A stretch of DNA of 64,000 nucleotides. Source: Limnomonas spitsbergensis (Eukaryota; Chlorophyta; Chlorophyceae; Chlamydomonadales). The position numbers were made by a program, and so were the translations under genes. Of this stretch, positions 11,580 through 20,000 are shown in pieces. The first letter of the stretch is position 1, and each line of letters starts with the position of its first letter. Under the pieces are notes generated by a model, which worked only from the letters and a program-made list of their open reading frames with translations, made no database searches and had not been told where the DNA came from. The stretch is from positions 5,518,001 to 5,582,000 of the forward strand of contig JAYJMM010000113.1 of the NCBI GenBank assembly GCA_037349105.1, in the 5' to 3' direction.

Positions 11580-12047
11580 TCAGAAGCTTGGTCTTCTGCT
11601 TCTTGGGGAGCTCCTTGCCCATCCCCCCTCAAACTCCTCAGCGCTGATGGCATATCTCGTCACATCTGCCTCCGTCACCTCCTGACCATGTTGGGCTGAC
11701 TCCATGTGATCTAGGAAGTGATACCTCCACACATAAGGGCGGACGGTGCCCGCGATGCTCATGCAGATGGTGCAAGCCACTGGTCTGTTGGTGCAAGGAG
11801 GTGCACCACTTGGCTCCAAGCTACACGCTGCCCCACATTGGCGCAACAAGATGTGCGCTCCGACGTGCAACCGCATAGCTGATAGCTTGATTACCTTTCC
11901 ACAGCCATGCACCTTGCACACAGTCGGCGCATCCCCAGATATTGGTGGTCCATATTCTTGCTGAAGGTCCTCCAACTCTTGGGGGGTATCATCGCAAAAT
12001 GGCCAGGGCTTGGCATCATCGCCTCTGAACGGGAACTCAGCTGACAT
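11580..12047 (-). CDS. Hypothetical Cys/His-rich protein, downstream frame
   Basis: 155-codon frame from ATG at 12047. It begins MSAEFPFRGDDAKPWPFCDD and contains CKVHGCGKVIKLSAMRLHVG followed by AHILL. This is a C-x4-C-x11-H-x3-H spacing that resembles a zinc finger, and a second cluster (CTNRPVACTIC) follows. I do not recognise the family. It starts 2 nt after the stop of the next upstream frame (12050-12403) in another phase, so the two may be one frame-shifted gene or a spliced gene. It sits among LINE debris, so a transposon origin is possible. Confidence 0.35.
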   Translation of the reverse strand: MSAEFPFRGDDAKPWPFCDDTPQELEDLQQEYGPPISGDAPTVCKVHGCGKVIKLSAMRLHVGAHILLRQCGAACSLEPSGAPPCTNRPVACTICMSIAGTVRPYVWRYHFLDHMESAQHGQEVTEADVTRYAISAEEFEGGWARSSPRSRRPSF

Positions 12048-12049
12048 GC

Positions 12050-12403
12050 TCACACCACAACATCAGGGGTCGCTTGGGTCGCTACATCCAAAGATAGGAG
12101 CTGCTGCTTCGGGCTCTCGGGTGAAGCCTCAGCAACAGAACCAGCAGTTGTTGCTAGAGCGAGAGGCTCTACGGCAGCCGCATGCTCGATAGTAGCAGCA
12201 ACAGCCGGAGCAAGAGCTGAAGGAGTAGCAGGAGTAGAAGAGGAATATAATGATGTGATTGTGCGCTGTCGCTTCGTCTTGTTCTCCTTGGCCAGCCTCT
12301 CAACTCCTCTCTTGCACTCTTTCCCCTGTTGGTAATTCTTTTGGGCCACTGGGTTGTCTGTGAATTTTAATACCTTTAAACAATGCTCACAGCAGGTTGT
12401 CAT
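12050..12403 (-). CDS. Hypothetical protein with N-terminal Cys pair, upstream frame
   Basis: 117-codon ATG frame. It begins MTTCCEHCLKVLKFTDNPVA, then a KNYQQGKECKRGVERLAKEN basic stretch and KTKRQRT, a possible nuclear signal. An Ala/Thr/Ser-rich low-complexity tail follows. CxxC...C spacing could bind a metal. It abuts the 11580-12047 frame with a TGA, 2 nt and an ATG between them. Family unknown; it may be the N-terminal half of a broken or spliced zinc-finger protein. Confidence 0.35.
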   Translation of the reverse strand: MTTCCEHCLKVLKFTDNPVAQKNYQQGKECKRGVERLAKENKTKRQRTITSLYSSSTPATPSALAPAVAATIEHAAAVEPLALATTAGSVAEASPESPKQQLLSLDVATQATPDVVV

Positions 12404-12845
12404 TGCTTAATTCATAGCAACTACCAATGCAGCTACACCGTGTGAGTCCATAATGGGTGTACGCACAGCCGAGCATGTGGTTCCAGAGCCATGGCACCCC
12501 CCATGCCAAAATTGCATGCCAGGAAGGGTCTGGTATTCTGTGTGGAATTTTTTATGATGCATATCTGTAGCGAATGACAGTAGGAATGCAACGGTGTAGC
12601 TATCGTCTCAATCTGATGTTTACAAAAGAAATGAAAAATTCCAAAAATGTTTTTTTTTACCCCCTCCTCCCCCCCACTTTGCCCCTCCGTATCTCCCAGC
12701 CCCCTGGGCCAAAAACAATTTTAAGACCAGATATGGAAAGCTCTCGTCAAGCTCTACAACTTAAGATGATGGGGTGCATACCTTTTATTTTTGCCCCCCC
12801 CTCGCTCAAGCCTATTCCCCTAGCAGACAAAGAAAAGCAACAAAA
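12404..12845. other. Intergenic, no recognised feature
   Basis: Short A- and C-rich tracts. No family motif or convincing frame. Confidence 0.35.
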
Positions 12846-13412
12846 CTAGGCCTCAACAACGCGTACGACGTTCTCAACAAAAGTTACAGTCTCCCATCCA
12901 AGCCTGTCCCGGTACAACTGTTGAAAGTCTGTGGCGCCCTCCGGGGGGCCTGCCCAACCTCTCTCCTTCACGCTAGGGCACTGGAAGCAGACATGCAGCG
13001 CATCCTCCACATGCTCGCCATCTCCCCTAGCCCAACACCGTTGGCAGCACCGTCTGTCACGCTGCTGACCGCTGCGCCGTCTTCGAGTGTCAGCCATGCT
13101 GACGGCGCCGAGCCGCAGCCTTAAGTTTGTGCGCACGCAAGCACACTCCCTACGACTGGTGCGGCCCCTGGCCTGCGCCAGCACGGCACCCGCCGTAGAC
13201 TGAAACCAGGTACAGTAGGCTGCCGTAGACCTGTGTTCAGTGGCAGGATCTCTGGGGTTCACTCTGGAATCAAGCCTTAGTAGGGCTTGTTGCGGCGAGC
13301 CCAGTTGCTTGGGCCACTGGTCATGAGGCGATTCTATCTTGGTCCTAATCCCATGCAGCAAGATTCGAGACAGATCGCCAACCATGCATGCACCAGGGAA
13401 CCCTTTCGCCAA
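12846..13412 (-). mobile_element. LINE ORF2 C-terminal fragment with zinc knuckle
   Basis: Best-preserved copy of the window's LINE family. The minus-strand frame (about 188 codons, no ATG at its left limit) contains CCQRCWARGDGEHVEDALHV, then CFQCPSVKERGW, and ends DRLGWETVTFVENVVRVVEA. C-x2-C...H-x3/4-C at the end of a reverse-transcriptase ORF is typical of the zf-RVT tail of non-LTR retrotransposons. The RT palm itself is not present here, so this is a 5'-truncated copy. Clade not assigned. Confidence 0.65.
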
Positions 13413-13760
13413 GGCGTACTGAGGTTGTCATATGGAGATTGCATCCATGTGTTCAAAATTATGAACATGAGATGCGGTATGGGGGTTATGGCTATCACAG
13501 AAATATGAGCTCCTATCATACAATGATAATGCGTCCGGGGTGCAGCTAATCTGCATGAAGAAAGCCAGTAGATCGACATGGCAAGCTGCAAAATTCCGGG
13601 TTGCCTGGGCCTGCATTTCATGCTTTGACAATACCTGTGCGCAGCATGACCCATGCTGCACGATAGAATTCTGGCTCACAACAAGTCTGAACAGGTTCCG
13701 TACAGTGGTACGCTTCGGTGGCCCTGTCTTGTCTTTGACAAAAGTAGGATTCGTGATGGT

Positions 13761-13776
13761 GGTGTTGAAAAACACC
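13761..13776 (-). terminator. Histone 3' stem-loop (H2B copy 1)
   Basis: Minus strand GGTGTTTTTCAACACC preceded by AACC, 52 bp past the H2B stop. Confidence 0.92.
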
Positions 13777-13828
13777 GGTTAAGTGGTATGATGTGAAAGG
13801 GAATGGAGACGGGTGTCAGTTAGGCTGT

Positions 13829-14221
13829 TTAGGCCGAGGTGAACTTGGTGACTGCCTTGGTGCCCTCAGATACAGCATGCTTGGACAGCTCTCCAGGCAA
13901 GACCAGGCGCACAGCGGTCTGGATCTCACGGGAAGTCATTGTGGGCTTCTTGGTGTAGCGGGATAGACGTGCAGCCTCGGAAGCAATCTTGTCGAACATG
14001 TCGTTCATGAGGGAGTTGAGGATGCTCATGGCCTTGGAGGAGACGCCAGTGTCGGGGTGGACCTGCTTGAGCACCTTGTACAGGTAGATCTTGTAGGACT
14101 CAACAGCCTTGCCGGACTTCTTCTTCTTCTTGCCATCAGTGCTCTTGACCGCAACCTTTTTCGCGACCTTTGTCTCGACAACGGGCTTCTTCTCAGAAAC
14201 TGCAACTGCCTTGGGTGCCAT
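13829..14221 (-). CDS. H2B: Histone H2B (copy 1)
   Basis: 130-residue intronless protein starting [20 protein letters not shown], with a lysine-rich tail (KKKKKSGK). The conserved fold follows ([40 protein letters not shown]), ending [16 protein letters not shown], where the conserved ubiquitylation-type AVTKFTSA tail lysine is present. It dimerises with H2A in the nucleosome. I chose the ATG at 14221 because the protein then begins MAPK like copy 2. An in-frame upstream ATG at 14266 would add 15 residues unlike any H2B. Tail differs from copy 2 by several substitutions and length. Confidence 0.97.
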   Translation of the reverse strand: MAPKAVAVSEKKPVVETKVAKKVAVKSTDGKKKKKSGKAVESYKIYLYKVLKQVHPDTGVSSKAMSILNSLMNDMFDKIASEAARLSRYTKKPTMTSREIQTAVRLVLPGELSKHAVSEGTKAVTKFTSA

Positions 14222-14419
14222 TTTGTTAGAGATATCGCAGTGCTGGACATTTGCCTTTCGAGCCATTTATTTCTTGTTCACATGTTCGGGAGAGCGGATC
14301 AGCAGACACCGACAACTGGTCTGCTGATCCGGACTTCATGCCTCTATTTAGCCAGCCCACGGTTCCCCTCATACATCGACCCTTTGACCTCTATCTTCCT
14401 GTATACCCCTATTTTAATC
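14222..14419. promoter_or_regulatory. Divergent H2B/H2A promoter (pair 1) with 13-bp inverted repeat
   Basis: 198-bp spacer. CGGATCAGCAGAC at 14295-14307 and its perfect reverse complement GTCTGCTGATCCG at 14319-14331 are separated by 11 bp. The same palindrome lies in the second H2B/H2A spacer, and its half-sites lie in both H4/H3 spacers. This suggests one regulator for all core histone genes. Confidence 0.75.
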
Positions 14420-14795
14420 ATGGCAGGCAAAGTAGCATCCGTTGGTGGTGGCCGTGTCGCGCAGTGCCAAGGCCGGCCTGCAGTTCCCCGTGGGCCGTGT
14501 CGCACGCTACCTGAAGAAGGGTAAATACGCTGAGCGCATTGGAGCTGGCGCCCCGGTCTACCTGGCTGCAGTCCTCGAGTATATTGCCGCTGAGGTTCTT
14601 GAGCTGGCTGGCAACGCTGCCCGAGACAACAAGAAGAACCGCATCGTCCCCCGCCACATCCAGCTGGCCATCCGCAACGATGAGGAGCTGAGCAAACTGC
14701 TAGGCACTGTCACCATTGCTTCTGGAGGTGTTCTGCCCAACATTCACTCTGTCCTGCTGCCCAAGAAGAGCAAAAAGGAGGATGAGTCAGCCTAA
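14420..14795 (+). pseudogene. H2A: Histone H2A (copy 1), frame-shifted by a 29-nt net deletion in the N-tail
   Basis: ATG at 14420 opens [12 protein letters not shown] exactly as in the intact copy at 35716. The segment encoding most of the RSAGGKKA tail is missing, a net loss of 29 nt near 14449. The ATG frame therefore leaves H2A and stops at about 14524. The rest of H2A ([20 protein letters not shown] to [12 protein letters not shown]) is intact in another frame without its own ATG. The stem-loop follows normally at 14842. Could be a recent pseudogene or an assembly error in a GC-rich spot; the body shows no decay. Confidence 0.85.
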
Positions 14796-14841
14796 GCATC
14801 CTTCGCCAGTCAGCCTCCCCACGTACACTCAAAACCAAACC

Positions 14842-14857
14842 GGTGTTTTTCAACACC
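14842..14857 (+). terminator. Histone 3' stem-loop (H2A copy 1)
   Basis: GGTGTTTTTCAACACC, 46 bp past the H2A stop. Intact although the coding frame is broken. Confidence 0.92.
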
Positions 14858-15156
14858 ACCAATCACCCATGAACCCAGCCTAACTGGAAGCTGCTAGTGT
14901 CCCATTCATAACGAGCTGGATGTGGCATGTAGAGGCAGGTGCCAGTACCCAATAGGGAGATAGTTGTTGTGCCTCCTCAACAGCACATCCGATGCACCAC
15001 TTCAGGAAGGAAACATAGCCTGGAATGAATATCCTTAAGTAACCAGTAGCGTCATCCTAGATGCTGGAAGCGAGTAAGAATACACATCTGTACCCTCTTT
15101 CTAGGTCCTTATTCAACAATCTTACAAGGTCTCTTGTGAAATGCTAAGTTGACACT
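14858..15156. other. Intergenic, no recognised feature
   Basis: Downstream flank of H2A copy 1. Nothing recognised. Confidence 0.35.
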
Positions 15157-15231
15157 ACTTGTTCAGTCATGACGCGGCCGAGCTTTGAGCGGGCCCAGAG
15201 GTGTAACGTTATTGACTTGTTCAGTCATGAC
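15157..15231 (+). mobile_element. 41-bp LINE 3'-end insertion with 17-bp target-site duplication
   Basis: ACTTGTTCAGTCATGAC at 15157-15173 and 15215-15231 brackets only GCGGCCGAGCTTTGAGCGGG..GTAACGTTATTG (15174-15214). An extreme 5' truncation by target-primed reverse transcription explains it, and it defines the 3' end of the element precisely. Confidence 0.85.
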
Positions 15232-15585
15232 ATCTCATCGGTATGGGTTGGCAGAGAGGACCCATTCATGTGTACCGGCACAGTGCATCCTTGGATTGCA
15301 CGACCTCATTGATACTCAGTACTACGTGGAAGAATCAAACTTCATAAATAAAGCCACAAATAACTGTGGCAGGAAAAAACACATTCATTCAATGGTTATA
15401 AAAGCTATCGTAAATATGCCACTAATATCGAATACATGTCATACAGCATGCACTTTTGTTCATCATGTTCAGTTGGGGGATCAGAGTCTAGATGAGTACG
15501 ACTGTTGTATAAATCTGGGCAACAAGTGTTGAGCAGCTAGCTCCACCAACCACAGAAAAATGACACGGAACAGATTCATAGTTGA
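15232..15585. other. Intergenic, no recognised feature
   Basis: AT-richer stretch between the LINE insertion and the COA1-like gene's stop codon. Probably that gene's 3' UTR. No gene motif. Confidence 0.35.
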
Positions 15586-16692
15586 TCATCTTTTCCTGTT
15601 CCACCAAAGCCATGTATTGTCACCTGTCTCTAACATAACTTTTGGCTCTGGTCTTCGGGAGCCTTGAGTTGTATGCTCAGGCCCGCCTGCCGCAACCGGA
15701 GCTCCTTTCTCGGGCGCTTTTGTCACTGCAGAGCCCACTGTGCCATCTGTTGCAGATGGTCTGCCTGGGCTGCTTGCTGATGCTTTGCTTTTTGAAGGCG
15801 TTGTTGTTGCTGTTGCTGCTGCTGATGATAATGGTGCCGGTTTGTCTGCGCCTGGCATCAGGCTCTGAGGCTGCACCAGGCCCCCTCCAGAGGGAAACAT
15901 AGCGGTACACTCGATGAGATTCCACTCGCCCGGCCCGGCCACATTGTAGGCAAGCGTATTGGCGATGCCTGTCTGTCGCACACCGCGCACCGTGAGGTCG
16001 GTGATCTGATGCTGACCCTCGAGCTGAAAGCTGCACTGGGCGATGTTCCTGCCTTGTGAGAATCCTGTCACAGAGAGATAGAAAGGAATTGCATGAGGCA
16101 AGGGGTGCAGGCAGGCAGACAGAGGGGACACCATTGCATGCATGAGCTAAGAGGTGCGTGCATGCATGCAAAGAGAGATAATATATTTACATGACTGCAC
16201 AACCAGGGGAGGGAAGAATTCATCACAGGAGTAGCATGGGCACATGCGTGCAAGGAGAGAAATTGTGCGCGGGCCATGAGTGCAGAGAGAGGTGTGCAAT
16301 TTCGCTTGGTGCATGGCCCATTGGCCACAGGACGAGAGGAATGCATCGCATGCATGTTGGTTGGCAGCATAGGGTGCATGGACTGTGTTACGTTGGCAAG
16401 GCAATTTCGATATAGCATCTTCTTGCATGGGTGCAGCAAAGATTCATGCAAGCCAGACGAATCACGACGAACTGTGCCCACCAATGCGAGCGTTGTACCA
16501 GGGCCCGAGTGAGAACGGATACCCTATCTGCTTCTTGAGCCTCTCGTTATCGCCTGCTAGTTTTGCTGCTTGGTTCCTAAGGATCACGTAAGTCGAGTAT
16601 TCGCCGGCCACGTCTACGCCGAGGTAGATGGCAGCTCCCAATATGCTGCTCGCTATCGCAGTGTGTACAACGGGTTTTACTGATGACCACAT
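15586..16692 (-). CDS. COA1/TIM21-type cytochrome oxidase assembly protein
   Basis: Two exons, 16482-16692 and 15586-16064, joined by a GT-AG intron in phase (690 nt, 229 residues). An N-terminal hydrophobic helix (about residues 11-30, IASSILGAAIYLGVDVAG) is followed by a short charged linker. The Coa1-like block comes next: IGYPFSLGPWYNARIGFSQG, an RNIAQCSFQLEG core and GPGEWNLIECTAMFPSGG. The GPWYN..C.F..G pattern is the basis of the call. Family members sit in the mitochondrial inner membrane and act early in complex IV assembly. A low-complexity Ala/Ser/Thr/Pro tail of about 90 residues is unusual. Divergent neighbour of the ABC transporter, 334 bp apart. Assignment from a short motif, so moderate. 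Confidence 0.55.
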
Positions 16693-17026
16693 ATTATCTA
16701 CTGCATCTGCTTCCTAACTGCGGCTGAGAGAATACAGGGGAAATAAAGGACAAGAGAATGTCCGAATCGCGGAATCGCGGCCCTCCTCGCAGTGTTATGT
16801 CGTACAGAAGGTGTGAGAGCACGAGCTGACCACGCAACCACTCAGCCACTAGGGTCGCCCCAGTGCATCGTGATATTTCGCCCCTATGCCCGATTTGCAA
16901 TGTTTGACACTTGACATGCCAAATAATTCTTTCTAAAAGCCAACCGCTGTCACCCTATCAACATATCTGTCAAATCAGTAAAGTCAGTTACCAACCTCGT
17001 GTGTGGTCGCTCGGCCCTCTGAGGCG
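16693..17026. promoter_or_regulatory. Shared 5' region between COA1-like and ABC transporter genes
   Basis: 334 bp between the two divergent start codons, so both promoters must lie here or overlap. It contains a tRNA-like segment on the minus strand. No TATA box is obvious. Confidence 0.45.
16771..16848 (-). other. tRNA-like A-box/B-box pair, possible SINE remnant
   Basis: On the minus strand TGGCTGAGTGG matches an A box. GCCGCGATTCC, about 65 nt further, matches a B box (GGTTCGANTCC) at 8 of 11 positions. I cannot fold a cloverleaf with paired acceptor ends, so this is not called a tRNA gene. It may be a tRNA-derived SINE head or chance. Confidence 0.25.
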
Positions 17027-20000
17027 ATGATGAAGCCCAGCAGGACAGTCTTTGACAGGAAAACAGCATCATCAGCTAGACCATGGTGCAGGACGCACGT
17101 TTGGGCGTCCAAACCTCGAATCCTACAACCGCACCTGAGCCACAGACGGTCGCCAGCTCTTGTTGTCACGTCAGCCTCGAGCGTATCACCCGACACGTCG
17201 GCGCTGGCATGGCATCTAGTAGTGGACCCCACCCCGGTATTGGACGACAGCGTGGACGAACAGCGCACTGCTAAACCAGCGGTGCCCGTGCCACTGCCCG
17301 CACCTCCTCCCACCAGCAACATCAAGGACTTGCTCCCTTACCTACTTAAGCTCATGTTTGGGGAGCGGCAGCTGCTGTGGCGCATCGGGCTCAGCGTGAC
17401 GCTCATGTTTGTGTCCAAGATAGCAGGTCGGTCGGGGCACGGTTGTCCCCATCGAACCTGGTCACAGCGCCATGCCCATGTCTGCATGGACCACACGCCA
17501 TGCAAGGATGCATGGCCAGTTCGCAGCATAGGACAGCTCTTACAGCCACTACAGCCACATACTTATAACCATAAGAGCTCCTGCAATTACATTATATTGA
17601 ACACTACACAGAGGACAGCGCATCACCCTCTCCTTACCGTGGTGGCACGCCATGTTGATGACCCTCGTAATTCAACCCTCACAAACCAAGAGTCAACCTG
17701 TCCCAACCGCCTGAAATAGGAAACTGGTAGCAAGATTATAAGCAAGAGCACTTCATCTCCACCCCTGGACATGCCTCATGTTCCGCCTGCCGTATACTGC
17801 GCCAGGCCTTTCATCCCCGTTCTTCATCAAGCAAGCTGTGGACACCCTAACCATGGGTGCGAATACAGTTCAGCAGGCCACGCAGCTGCTACTGCTGCCC
17901 TGGCTGCCTGTGTCAGCCACACCAGCGGTACAGGCCGCCCTGCTGGCCGTCGCTTGCTTTGGGCTCTGCGACATGATCAAGAATGTGGCCAAGGAGGCAC
18001 AGGCGCCCATTTTCTTGCCAGTTTCTCAGGTACGTTTGTAGTCCTTGCAATCTTATCTCTAAACTAGGATGCAAGGGCGCTTACCGCCGCGCCAGTCTCT
18101 CTGGTATGCTTGCTGTCTCTTCTATCTGAAAAACCAGATTAGGACGCACCAATCCCCGTGTAGGCTGCTACGTTGTTTTTAACTCAGGATGCACAGGCAC
18201 TCATCTTCTTGCCTGTTTCCCAGGTGCACTTTGTCTCTTAAACCTAAACTCTGTACCAGGGTGCACAGGCATGCATCTCTTTGCCTGTTTCCCAGACGTG
18301 TTTTTGTCTCTTAACCCTGAACTCGACACTAGGATGCATGGGCACTCATCTTCTTGCCTGTTTCTCAGGCGGGTTTGTATGATTGTGGGCCTGGGAGTGA
18401 TTTTAAAACTTGTTGATGTAGGTTGCGGTAGGGCTTGAACGTGTACGGTCCTGAAATCGTGTTTTAGGATCATGCGGCAAGGCACCTGCCCGAGCATGCC
18501 TCATTTGTGGCGGAGAGCATAGGAAGACAAAATATAAATAATATAACCGACAAGTATGCCCCTGGCTTTTGAGCTGGTTAAGCCTCTCATTTGCCCCCCC
18601 CCCCTCCCCCTGCCATGTGCAGGCAGTGACGCGGCGGATTGCTTACCACACATTTGACCATGTGATGTCCTTGGACGTGCCTTACCACCTGGAGAAGCGC
18701 ACGGGCAAGCTGTCACGCATTTTGGAGAGAGGTAGAATGGGGGAGAGGACTGTCACGCATTTTGGAGAGAGATAGAATGGGGGAGAGGACTGTCACGAAC
18801 CGCTGCCTGGGGCCGTATATGTTGGGAGGGCTTTGTGGGAATCCAAAGTCTCGACCGCTGTGATGGCATGGTGTGACAGTGGTGAGAAGATGTGGTATGG
18901 CATAAGTAAACGATATGCCCTGAGGCGTAGTTTAAGGAAGCCACCCGTTCGGCCGTAGCACTAGGTGATCTACTATAACAACTGTGGTATGAACATCAAA
19001 GACACAGGACCAATCAGGGGAGTGGGCATGCGCTCCATGCCTCCTTGAGAATGTTCTTAGACAGGGACATCATACAGGACGAGCCAGAGAAGAGAGATAT
19101 GGGGGGAGAGTCAGGGGTAGAAATAGGACAACGTTTAAGGCACTCCATTTGTGTGTCTTGCTTCTTCATAACATTGCGTGGCTGTGCACCTGGTTATCCG
19201 CCTGCGTGATTCATGCGTGCACATATCGCCTGCTGCTCCTGCCCCCCATCATCATCAGGCCTTAGAAGCATCCAACTTTAAAGTATCCAGAAGTATCCAG
19301 ACCAGGAGTATCCAGATTGAAGTATCCAGAAGTATCCAGTTCACATCTCTGCTGCTCCTGCCCCCACCATCAGGCCCTAGAAGTATTCAGCAGGTGTTCC
19401 GCATCGCTGTCTTCGTGCTCCTACCCACCACGTTTGAGCTGCTGGCCGTATCCCTCGTACTTGCTAAGACCTTCAGCCCGCTGGTGGGGGCCATGGTGGC
19501 AGTCACCTTCACAACGTACATCTCGTGGTCTGTAGTGCTCACTCAGGTGCGATGGGTGGGGTTGAAGGTTGAGGTGGGGAGATTAAGTAATCCTGTACCG
19601 CCCTCGCCGTGTACATCTGCTGGTCTCTTATACTTTCATTGGAAATGCATAAACCATGAAACAAGAAATGTGGTGCCCCCTCCTGTATACCTTAGTGTAG
19701 TTGTTACAAAGTTGACGCAACCACCCGCACCCTTTTGCGAAAGGGCCAGGCAGAGCGAACCGGGAGGAGACCAGAAAACGAAAACCGAGACAGGCACCAG
19801 AGCACAAGCAGAAGCTTAGTGTTATGTCATGGAGAAGAGCAGCTGAGGGCTAACTTGACGTTTTTATATTATGATGTGACAGGTCCTGTGGCAAGTTGGT
19901 CGAAGGTGGCTGATTAATTATTCATTTGTGATGTATAATTTATTAGTAGGTGGGACTGCACCTCTCTGAGTATCCTGTAAATAAATCTTGGGAAGTCACT

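Noticed and set aside
14222..14266. N-terminally extended H2B starting at 14266
   Set aside because: The extra 15 residues have no counterpart in copy 2, and the conserved MAPK start at 14221 fits the family.
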